The translations under genes were made by a program, and so were the position numbers. A model generated the notes under the pieces. The model did not search any database. It was given only the letters and a program-made list of their open reading frames with translations, and was not told where the DNA came from. This document shows positions 34,877-43,472 of a stretch of DNA of 64,000 nucleotides, piece after piece (within the stretch, counting starts at the first letter, position 1; each line of letters begins with the position of its first letter). The DNA is from Chrysemys picta bellii (lineage: Eukaryota; Chordata; Testudines; Emydidae), in assembly GCF_011386835.1 (NCBI RefSeq), contig NC_088796.1, positions 27,111,011 to 27,175,010 on the forward strand, given 5' to 3'.

Positions 34877-35227
34877 TGGGGTATGTCTACACTATGTGAT
34901 TACTCTGAATTTACAGAATTCGATTTTTGGCAACCGATTGTATGAAGTCGAGTGTATGCGGCCACACTAAGCATATTAATTCGGCGGTGTGCGTCCATGT
35001 ACTGAGGCTAGCGTCAACTTCCAGAGTGTTGCATTGTGGGTAGCTATTCCATAGTTCCCGCAGTCTCCCCCACCATTGGAATTCTGGGTTGAGATCCCAA
35101 TGCCTGATGGGGCCAAAAACATTGTCGCGGGTGGTTCTGGGTACATCCTTCCCCTCCCTCCAGGAAAGCAAAGGCAGACAACCATTTCGCGCCTTTTTTC
35201 CTGGGTGAACTGTGCAGATGCCATACC

Positions 35228-36526
35228 ATGGCAAGCATGGAGTCCGCTCAGCTCAAGACAGCAGTCATGTACATTGTAAACACCTCGCGCATTATCGTGC
35301 AGTTTATGCTGAACCAGAACCTGCAAAACCAGGCGAGGAGGCGGTGGCGACTGCAGCATGGCGACAAGAGTGATGAGGACATGGACACAGAATTCTCTCA
35401 AACCGCAGGCCCCAACGCTATGGAGATCATGTTGTTAATGGGGAAGGGTCTAGCCATGGAACGCTGATTTTGGGCCTGGGAAACAAGCACAGACTGGTGG
35501 GACCTCATAGTGTTGCAGGTGTGGGACGATTCCCAGTGGCTGCGAAATTTTTGCATGCGTAAGGGCACTTTCATGGAACTTTGTGACTTGCTTTCCCCTG
35601 CCCTGAAGCACCAGAATACCAAGATGAGAGCAGCCCTCACAGTTGAGAAGCGAGTGGCGATAGACCTGTGGAAGCTTGCAATGCCAGACAGCTACTGGTC
35701 AGTCAGTAATCAATTTGGAGTGGGCAAATCTACTGTGGGGGCTGCTATGATGCAAGTAGCTAAAGCAATCACTGAGCTGCTGCTACCAAAGGTAGTGACT
35801 CTGGGAAATGTGCAGGTCATACTGGATGGCTTTGCTGCAATGGGATTCCCTAACTCTGGTGGGGCGATAGATGGAACCCATATCCCTATCTTGGCACTGG
35901 AGCACCAGGGCAGCCAGTACATAAACCAGAAGGGTTACTTTTCAATGGTGCTGCAAGCACTGGTGGATCACAAGGGACGTTTCACCAACATCAACGTGGG
36001 ATGGCCGGGAAGGGTTCATGACGCTCGCATCTTCAGGAACTCTAATCTGTTTAAATGGCTGCAGCAAGGGATTTACTTCCCAGACCAGCAAATAACTGTT
36101 GGGGATGTTGAGCTGCCTATAGTTATCCTTGGGGACCCAGTCTACCCCTTAATGCCATGGCTCATAAAGCCATACACAGGCAGCCTGGACAGTAGTCAGG
36201 AGCTGTTCAACTACAGGCTGAGCAAGTGCTGAATGGTGGTAGAATGTGCCTTTGGACGTTTAAAGGGTCACTGGTGTATATTACTGACTCTCTCAGACCT
36301 CAGCCAAACCAATATTCCCTTTGTTATTGCTGCTTGCTGTGTGCTCCACAATCTCTGAGAGAGTAAGGGGGAGACCTTTATGGCTGGGTGGGAGGTTGAG
36401 GCAAATTGCCTGGCCACTGATTACGCGCAGCCAGACACCAGGGCGATTAGACAAGCACACCAGGAAGCGCTGCACATCAGAGAAGCTTTGAAAACCAGTT
36501 TCATGACCCCTCAGGCTACAGTGTGA
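35228..36526 (+). pseudogene. Harbinger transposase (DDE_Tnp_4, HARBI1-like), three in-frame stops
   Basis: One continuous frame of 433 codons from ATG 35228 to TGA 36524, with TGA at 35465, 36230 and 36356. N-terminal part (to residue about 90) is element-specific. Then follow a helix-turn-helix-like SVSNQFGVGKSTVG, GGAIDGTHIPI with the first catalytic aspartate, WPGRVHDARIF with the second, VILGDPVYPL, and VVECAFGRLKGHW with the glutamate just after the second stop. The protein would bind the termini and cut and paste the element, normally with the Myb-like partner. The TGA at 36230 lies where the family has arginine, so CGA-to-TGA decay at a CpG is likely. All three catalytic residues remain, but no full protein can be made. 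Confidence 0.9.
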
Positions 36527-36862
36527 AAATTCTGTTTGTTGCTCCTTGATGAAAACCCACCCCCCTTGATTGACTCATTCCCTATAAGCAAACCGCCCTC
36601 CCCCCTTCGATCACAGCTTGCTTTCAAAGGAAATAAAGTCACTATCATTTAAAAATCATGTATTCTTTATTAATTGATTATAAACATAGGGAGAGAACTG
36701 ACAAGGTAGCCCGGGTGGGTTTGGGAGGAGGATAGGAGGGAAGGAAAAGGCCACTTCAAAAGTTCAAAATAATGACAGCCTTTTGCTTGGGCTGTCCACT
36801 GGGGTGGAGTGGGAGGGTGCATGGAACCCCCCCCTGCGTTCTTGGGCATCTGGATGAGGTGC

Positions 36863-37212
36863 CTATTGAACATGGTGAGGGGGAGGGCGTTTATACAGGG
36901 GCTGCAGTGGCACTCTGTGATCCTGCTGCCATTCCTGAAGCTCCACCAGACGCCGGAGCATGTCCGTTTGATCACGCAGCAGCCCCAGCATCGCAGCCTG
37001 CCACCTCTCATCTCGAGCGTCCCTCATGGCCTCACGTTCACTGGCATCTTTCCTGTACTTTGATACCGTGTCCTTCCACTCTTTAAGATGAGCTCTTTCA
37101 TCGCGGGTTGATTGCACGATTTCAGAAAACATGTCGTCTCGCGTGCGTTTTTTTCGCCACCTTATCTGAGATAGCCTTCGGGACGGAGGAGGGAGGCTTG
37201 AAAAATGTGCAG
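36863..37212 (-). pseudogene. Harbinger Myb-like partner, exon 2
   Basis: Minus-strand exon starting after a good 3' splice site (pyrimidine tract then CCCGCAG, AG at 37214-37213). It reads AAHFSSLPPPSRRLSQIRW, then RKKRTRDDMFSEIVQ and a charged coiled coil to QEWQQDHR. This is the C-terminal half of the trihelix/Myb_DNA-bind_4 type protein of Harbinger elements. The entry phase is 1 (two bases needed to complete the first codon), which is the phase left by the exon at 37944-38450, now on the opposite strand. Open to its stop at 36863, so it may have decayed little. Confidence 0.75.
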
Positions 37213-37351
37213 CTGCGGGAGGGAAGGAAAAAAGGGAGAGAAGATACATTTTACAGAACAATGCTTATATTCTTTCACGGTGAACAACACTATTCACATT
37301 ACATAGCACATGTGATTTCGGTACAAGGTTGAATTTTGCATCTTATATTGA

Positions 37352-37544
37352 ATGCCTACGGCTTTGATGTTAAAGATCACAGACGCAGGGCCAGGCAACA
37401 GAATTTGGCTTGCATGCAGCCATGGTAAGCCATTGTCTTTTGGCTTCTGCAACCTTCATAAAAGCAGCGCCCTCCTTTCCCATACCAAGCAAAGCCCATT
37501 GAGTGCTGCGGTTTTCCTGTTAACGTGCAGCAGCAGAAACCAAA
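37352..37544 (+). repeat. Inverted repeat arm, left (Harbinger intron)
   Basis: About 190 bases that match 39080-39272 in reverse complement with one mismatch that I can find (CATAAAAGC against CATTAAAGC). Lies just upstream of exon 2 in transcription terms, i.e. in the intron of the Myb-like gene. Confidence 0.95.
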
Positions 37545-37943
37545 CTATTGGATGAGGAACAAGGCCTGGTCTACACTATGAGTTTAGGTCGAATTTAGCA
37601 GCGTTAAATCGAATTAACCCTGCACCAGTCCCCACAACGAAGCCATTTACTTAGACATAAAGGGCTCTTAAAATCGATTTCTGTACTCCTCTCCGACGAG
37701 GAGAGTAGCGCCAAAATCAACATTGCCAGTTCGAATTAGGGTTAGTGTGAACGAAATTCGACAGTATTGGCCTCCAGGAGCTATCCCGCAGTGCGCCATT
37801 GCGACCGCTGTGGACAGCAATCTGAACTTGGATGAACTGGCCAGGTAGACAGGAAAAGCCCCGCGAACTTTTGAATTTCATTTCCTGTTTGCCCAGCGTG
37901 GAGAGCACAGGTGACCATGCAGAGGTCATCAGCACAGGTAACC

Positions 37944-38450
37944 ATGCAGTCCGAGAATCGAAAAAGAGCACCAGCATGGACCGTACTGGAGGTACTGGAT
38001 CTGATCACTATATGGGGAGAGGATTCCATGCTAGCAGAACTACGTTCCAAAGGATGAAATGCCAAAACATTTGAAAAAATCTCCAAGGGCATGATGGAGA
38101 GAGGCCACAATAGGGACTCATATCAGTGCTGCGTGAAAGTTAAGGAGCTCAGACAAGCCTATCAAAAAACAAAGGAAGCAAACGGTCGCTCTGGGTCTAC
38201 GCTGAGCTGCATGCAATTCTAGGGGGGGCCGTCACCACTACCCCACCTCTGACCGTGGATTCCGAGGAGGCAGTACTCTCAGACATGCCTGAGGATTCTG
38301 CGGATGGGGAAGATGAGGAGGAGGAGGACGAGCTTGTGGAGAGCACACAGCACTCCGTTCTCCCCAACAGCCAGGATCTTTTTCACAGCCTGACTGAAGT
38401 ACCCTCCCAAGGCGGTATCCCAGACAATGAGGCCATGAAAGGGACCTCTG
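37944..38450 (+). pseudogene. Harbinger Myb-like partner, exon 1 (Myb_DNA-bind_4)
   Basis: From ATG 37944 the frame gives RAPAWTVLEVLDLITIWGED and later KTFEKISKGMMERGHNRDSY, QCCVKVKELRQAYQKTKEAN: the trihelix DNA-binding domain with its spaced tryptophans and aromatic residues. TGA at 38055 replaces a likely arginine codon. A frameshift near 38200 moves the reading to the frame that carries the acidic tail (EDEEEEDELVE) and ends at a good 5' splice site, CTCTG followed by GTGAGT at 38451. The exon leaves phase 1. Its proper second exon is on the other strand at 37212-36863, so the gene cannot be spliced as it stands. Confidence 0.8.
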
Positions 38451-38550
38451 GTGAGTGTACCTTTGTAAATATAAAACATGGTTTAAAAGCAAGTGTTTTT
38501 TAATGATTAATTTGCCCTGAGGACTTGAGATGCATTCGCAGCCAGTGCAC

Positions 38551-38793
38551 CTACTGGAAAAGTCTGTTAACGTGTCTGGGGATGGAGCGGTAATCCTCCA
38601 GGGACATCTCCATGAAGCTCTCCTCGAGGTACTCCAAAAGCCTTTGCAGAAGGTTTCTGGGCAGTGCAGCCGTATTCTGTTCTCCATGGTAGGACACTTG
38701 ACCACGCCATGCTAGTAGCAAGTAATCTGGTATCATTGCATGACAAAGCCTGGCAGCATACGGTCCCGGTGTTTGCTGGCATTCAAGCAACAT
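38551..38793 (-). other. Open frame inside the Harbinger intron, opposite strand
   Basis: An 80-codon frame ending LPRNLLQRLLEYLEESFMEM and SLEDYRSIPRHVNRLFQ looks protein-like (amphipathic helix, balanced composition). It lies in the intron of the Myb-like gene and runs against it. It could be a third coding segment of this Harbinger lineage, or a chance frame. I recognise no domain. Confidence 0.35.
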
Positions 38794-39079
38794 TTATCTC
38801 ACTGTGTTATCCCCAGGAGAGTGATATTGTTCATGATAACCTGGTTGAAATATGGGAATTTAATGAAGGGGACAGAAGTGGCTGTTCCTACTGGACTATT
38901 TGCCTGTGTCTGAAAAGAAATCCTTCCCTGCAGTTAGCCAAGTGCGGGGGGGGGGGGGGAGCGACATTGGCGCTGAGCTTTTCGCGTTTGGCTAGCAGGG
39001 ATCTTCTCTGATATCAGCCACGTGGTGTGGGGAGGGGTAAAGTAATCATCCCAGAGAATTGGATGGGGGTGGGAGGTAT

Positions 39080-39272
39080 TTTGGTTTCTGCTGCTGCACG
39101 TTAACAGGAAAACCGCAGCACTCAATGGGCTTTGCTTGGTATGGGAAAGGAGGGCGCTGCTTTAATGAAGGTTGCAGAAGCCAAAAGACAATGGCTTACC
39201 ATGGCTGCATGCAAGCCAAATTCTGTTGCCTGGCCCTGCGTCTGTGATCTTTAACATCAAAGCCGTAGGCAT
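39080..39272 (-). repeat. Inverted repeat arm, right (Harbinger intron)
   Basis: Partner of 37352-37544. Homology stops at CCAAA on one side and at the AATGCC side on the other. Because the rest of the element shows stops and a frameshift, the near identity of the arms suggests they were copied from each other late. Confidence 0.95.
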
Positions 39273-39285
39273 CCACTACACTAGA

Positions 39286-39708
39286 CAGAGAGAGATTTGA
39301 GAGTTACGGATGTTTGCTGAGAGCACAGGAATGGTAATGGCTCAGGAATCTTGGGTTCAGTTCCAGGTTTTGGAGGGAGTGTGCTCTAGTGATCAGACTC
39401 TTCTGCCTGTTTGCCCCCTCCCCAGCCCCAGGTCAACCCCTTTCTGTCCCTGCACCAACTCCTTCTCATAACCCCCTCCCCAACTCCTCCTCCTCGTGAC
39501 GTGAGTCCTGTCTCCTTGCTGTGTCAGTCCTCAGTCCCCAATGCTATCCCAGTTCCAGTCTTGCCTTCTAGGCTCCTCATTCAACATCCAGTCCTCCCCC
39601 AACCACACTGGCTCCTGGTCCCGATCTCCTCCCACCTCTACTCCAGCTGCCCTTTGTCCCAGTCCTCTCGCTCTAGCAGTTCCAGTCGGACTCACTTCAT
39701 CCCTCCCG
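39286..39708. other. Non-coding stretch, pyrimidine-rich
   Basis: C-rich plus strand from 39400, open by chance in several frames. No supported gene. Confidence 0.5.
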
Positions 39709-39716
39709 CCGGTCCC

Positions 39717-40158
39717 CAGGGCCGGTGTTACCATTTAGGCAAACTAGGCAGTTGCCTAGGGTGCCAAGATTTGGGGGCGCCAAAAAGCAGTGCCCCCAAT
39801 TTTTTTTTACAGCGTTCCTGGGCTGGGCTGCCGGCGGTGCGCTGACACATGCGGCTCAGACTCCCTCTCCCCGCTCAGCGGCCGCTCCACTTCTCCCGCC
39901 TCCCAGGCTTGTGGCGCCAATCATCTGTTTGGCGCCGCAAGCCTGGGAGGGGAGGAGAATTAGAGCGGGGGCGGCGTGCTTGGGGAGGAGGCGGAGCAGA
40001 GGTGAGCTGGGGTGGGGAGCTGCCGCACGGCTCCCCGAGGGGGGGGAGCTGCCTCAGGGCGGGGGGGGGGGGGAAGCTGCCACAGGGCTGGGGGTGGGGG
40101 GGGGGGGCGCAAGGTGGAAGTTTCACCTAGGGCGCAAAATATCCTTGCATGGGCCCTG
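39717..40158. mobile_element. hAT MITE, 442 bases, without a target duplication
   Basis: Starts CAGGGCCGGTGTTACC and ends TTGCATGGGCCCTG. It is the same family as 63060-63508 in the opposite orientation: the GGCAGTTGCCTAGGGTGCC block is at its left and the AAGTTTCACCTAGGGCG block at its right. The flanking octamers CCGGTCCC and ACTACCTA do not match, unlike the other copies of the family. Confidence 0.8.
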
Positions 40159-40599
40159 ACTACCTACCTGTCTTTGGATGACAAAAGGCACTGGGATTCT
40201 TCAGTGGAAGCCAGTGTTTCCTGGTCATGCTGCTACCAGATGGGAAGAGAGAGCAGGCCCCTGACCTCCCCATAAAATGATCTCGAGGTTGGGAGTAAGA
40301 AGCAGTAGGCACACCAGGCACCCCTCCTAAAGAGAGCTGATTGGAGAGTGACAACCTGGCTGGTCCCCCTTCCCAGTCTCTCCCCTTCTGACTCCTCATC
40401 CGATCTTAAGTCTCTCCCCTCCTGGGCCATAACCGGGGAGGTGCGGGGCTGAAAGGGCTCGCACACAAGACTGGCTTTATCTTTACTTAGGAAAAGTGGT
40501 CGAGTTTAGGTGGGGCTTAGCCAACACGCTGACTGGGTGACAGCCTGGAGGCAGGAGCCCAGAACACGACCAGCTAAAGGTGCTTCCTAAGGCCAGCCA
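40159..40599. other. Flank of the CpG island, no gene seen
   Basis: Mixed-composition sequence rising in GC to the right. An inverted CCAAT motif (GATTGG) is at about 40339-40344. No coding frame supported. Confidence 0.4.
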
Positions 40600-41350
40600 G
40601 CACGCGCAGGTCGGGGGTAGCTAACACGTGTTAGCGAACCCAGAGCTAGACTCAACCCCTCTCCGCACGCAGGACACCAGCAGCGCTCTCGCTGTCCCCT
40701 TCTTGTCGGACTAGGTCCCCGCAGGACAGACTCAGCCCGCCCATGACCCTAATTCAACCCTCCTCGGTCTGCCTCCCAGCTGGCCCCGGGGGCGTGGGAA
40801 ACGGGCCAAGATAAAGCAAGTTCCAGCCACCTCCGCCTGGGAAAACGGACCCTCCAGCCCGCTGAAGTGATTCAACTTCCCGGAGCTGGAGGGCAGGGAA
40901 TTTCCTACCGCATCACCCGCGGCGGAGAGCGGCGGCCGGGCGTGGAATGCGCTGGCCGCGCGCCCGCCCGCCCTCGCTGGGGCTGAAGCACCCGGCCCCC
41001 GCACGTGGAACTGCGGCCGCTGCGCGGCCCCCCGCGCCGAGAAGGAGGCGGGAAAGTGCAGCCCCCTCCCGCTCCAAGCCGCCGTTCCCGTAAAGCCAGC
41101 CGGGGTGGCTGATTCACCCCGGGGACAGCTGGCGAGCACGGAGCCGGAGCAGCCCTGGCTGACACACACTGAAGCCCGGCCCAGCTGCTCAGACTCCCAG
41201 CTTCCCAATCCCTGCTAACGAGCGGGGGAAGGGAGGGCTCTGCATGCAGCACGTGCCCCGCTCCAGGTGCCTTCCCCTAGCCAGGCTGGACGCCTTCGCG
41301 ACGAGCGTCACTCAGTCACTGAGACAGCTCCATCAGCCAAGGCAGTGAGT
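40600..41350. promoter_or_regulatory. CpG island, candidate promoter
   Basis: The only part of the window with dense, undepleted CpG, highest at about 40915-41060 (for example GGCCGCGCGCCCGCCCGCCC). Elsewhere CpG is scarce outside GC-rich repeats. It does not match any repeat family seen here. It contains GC-box-like CCCGCCC and a consensus NF-kB site GGGAATTTCC at 40896-40905. A strong 5' splice site, GGCA then GTGAGTA at 41345, could end a plus-strand first exon; a minus-strand transcript is equally possible. No convincing coding exon is attached, so it may serve a non-coding first exon or an lncRNA. Confidence 0.6.
40896..40905. promoter_or_regulatory. NF-kB consensus site
   Basis: GGGAATTTCC, an exact match to GGGRNNYYCC, placed in the CpG island just left of its most CpG-dense part. 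Presence of the motif is seen; use is not shown. Confidence 0.4.
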
Positions 41351-42411
41351 ACCCCTCTTCCGCTAGCGCCTCTCTCCCGCTCTCTTCTCTCTTTACTCCG
41401 TTTATTTTCCAGGGGAGGATGACTCCTTCCTGGGCACCCAACATGGGTGGTGATTTGGGGGATGGTGGCGGTCAAGTTTATATCCCCTCGCCCCCCCCCC
41501 CCCCCATCCATGGCCAACAACAGCCCTTGAGGTTCCACTGGTGGCTTTTGAAAGGGGGCTTTTCTACCACTAGCAAGTATTTATTGCAAAGGTTTTCTCT
41601 TTGAATTTCAAACTTCTGTAGTGCTTGGTAAGGATCTAGTTAATTAACACATCCTGCGGTTTTGTTCTCAGACTCCTCCTGCAGTGACCCAGAGAGGGAT
41701 GAATATTTAGTTAGATTTATTTATTAGATGTTAATTGGGTTCCAAACATTTGCCCGAGCTTATTTAGTTAGATTGGCCAAAGCCGTTAACATATCGCAAA
41801 CACTGGCCAGCATTAATCAAGTTCCAGGTTTGGTACACACAGGTCTCAGCCTGTTTAGAACAATGCAAACATCGTTAAAAATCTTTTAAACTTTTTATTA
41901 AAGATACAGATAGAAGGAACAGTTACAGCATTTGTAATGTACAATATTAAGTAAGGCTTTCATTTTAACAAGATCCTTTGTTTCTCTTTAGCTGGAGAGA
42001 GATTTTAAAAAGAAAAAGATACCCTTCTTTGACAGTCTCTTGGGTAGTAATAACTGTCCTTTTGGGGATAGGCAAAAAGTTAGTTGAGATTGACTGGAGC
42101 TGTTGCTGCTTCTACTTTAGTTAAAGCCCTGTCCCATTTCATCCCTGTCCCATTTCATCCCAGATGGTGTTGGGGATTCAGCTGGAGCCAATAGAGGTGG
42201 CAATATTTTTGGGTCCCTCTCTCTCTGGCCTGATCAGGACAGCTTTTAGGATTAGGATGAAGGAGATCTCAGGAGACAATTGGGATGGTAGCCATGGTAC
42301 TGAAACTTGCTTCAGTAGTCTTCCTATTCTTATACCCTTTCCCCCACCAAATATTTCTTTAAGGACCCAAAAAGGGAGTGATGTGTATAATAGCCTATCC
42401 CCATTATTTTG
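41351..42411. other. Non-coding stretch right of the CpG island
   Basis: AT content rises quickly. A 17-base tandem duplication (CCTGTCCCATTTCATC) is at about 42128-42162. No supported exon, although a first intron would be expected here if the splice site at 41345 is real. Confidence 0.5.
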
Positions 42412-42779
42412 CCCACTAATTAGGGCTGTCAAGTGATTAAAAATTAATTGTGATTAATCACACTGTTAAAGAATAACAGAATACCATTTATTTAAATATT
42501 TTTGGATGTTTTCTACATTTTCAAATAGATTGATTTCAGTTACCACACAGAATACAAAGTGTACAGTGCTCACTTTGTATTATTTTTTATTACAAATATT
42601 TGTAAAAACAAAAGAAATAGTATTTTCAATTCACCTAATACGAATAATGTAGTGCAATCTCTATCATGAAAATTGAATTTACAAATGTAGAATTATGTAC
42701 AAAAAAATAACTGCATTCAAAAATAAGAACTTTAGAGCCTACAAATCCACTCAGTCCTACTTCTTGTTCAGCCAATCGC

Positions 42780-43001
42780 TCAAACAAGTTTGTTTACATT
42801 TGCAGGAGATAATGCTGCCTGCTTCTTGTTTACAATGTCACCTGAAAGTGAGAACAGGCGTTCGCATGGTACCGTTGTAGCTGGCCTCGCAAGATATTTA
42901 CGTGCCAAATGTGTCCATGCCGATGACCGGTTCTGCTTGATAATGATCCAAAGCAGTGTAGACAGACGCATATTCATTTTCATCATCGGAGTCTGATGTC
43001 A
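42780..43001 (-). pseudogene. hAT transposase, C-terminal dimerisation domain
   Basis: On the minus strand: LARKYLARPATTVPCERLFS then LSGDIVNKKQAALSPANVNK, the hAT dimerisation motif with the usual P.T..P.ERLFS..G core. It continues the fragment at 46255-46525 after removal of the CR1. This part of the protein holds the last catalytic glutamate region and mediates multimer formation in the family. Confidence 0.85.
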
Positions 43002-43472
43002 CCAGCAGAAGGTTAAATCATAGACTTTAAGGTCAGAAGGGACCATTATGATCATCTAGTCTGACCTCCTGCACAACGCAGACCACAGAATCTCACCCAC
43101 CCACTCCTTTATCAAACCCCTAACCTATGTCTGAGCTATTGAAGTCCTCAAATAGTGGTTTAAAGACTTCAAGGTGCAGAGAATCCTCCAGCAAGTGACC
43201 CATGCCCCACGCTGCAGAGGAAGGCGAACCCCCCACTACCCCCAGCGCCTCTGCCACTCTACCCTGGAGGAAAATTCCTTCCTGATCCCAAATATGGCGA
43301 TCAGCTAAACCCTGAGCATGTGGGCAAGACTCACCAGCCAGACACCCAGGAAAGAATTCTCTGTAGTAACTAAGATCCCACCCCATCCAACATCCCATCA
43401 CAGGCCATTGGGCATATTTACCACTAATAGTCAAAGATCTATTAATTGCCAAAATTAGGCTATCCCATCATA

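Larger units (their letters stand above)
34877..39285. mobile_element. PIF/Harbinger transposon with its right half inverted
   Basis: The left terminus at 34877 (GGTATGTCTACACTATG) is followed by a transposase on the plus strand and a convergent Myb-like exon on the minus strand. At 37561 a second terminus (GGCCTGGTCTACACTATGAG) starts in the same direction as the left one, followed by the other exon of the Myb-like gene, now on the plus strand. Sequence at 37352-37544 is repeated in reverse at 39080-39272 with one mismatch. The arrangement is what a flip of the right half, with duplication of part of the intron, would leave. The copy then ends near 39285 without a right terminus. Confidence 0.8.

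Noticed and set aside
40732..41208. 158-codon minus-strand frame in the CpG island
   Set aside because: Composition (Ala, Gly, Arg, Pro, Ser rich) follows the GC content. It has no recognisable domain, and an overlapping frame on the same strand is equally open.
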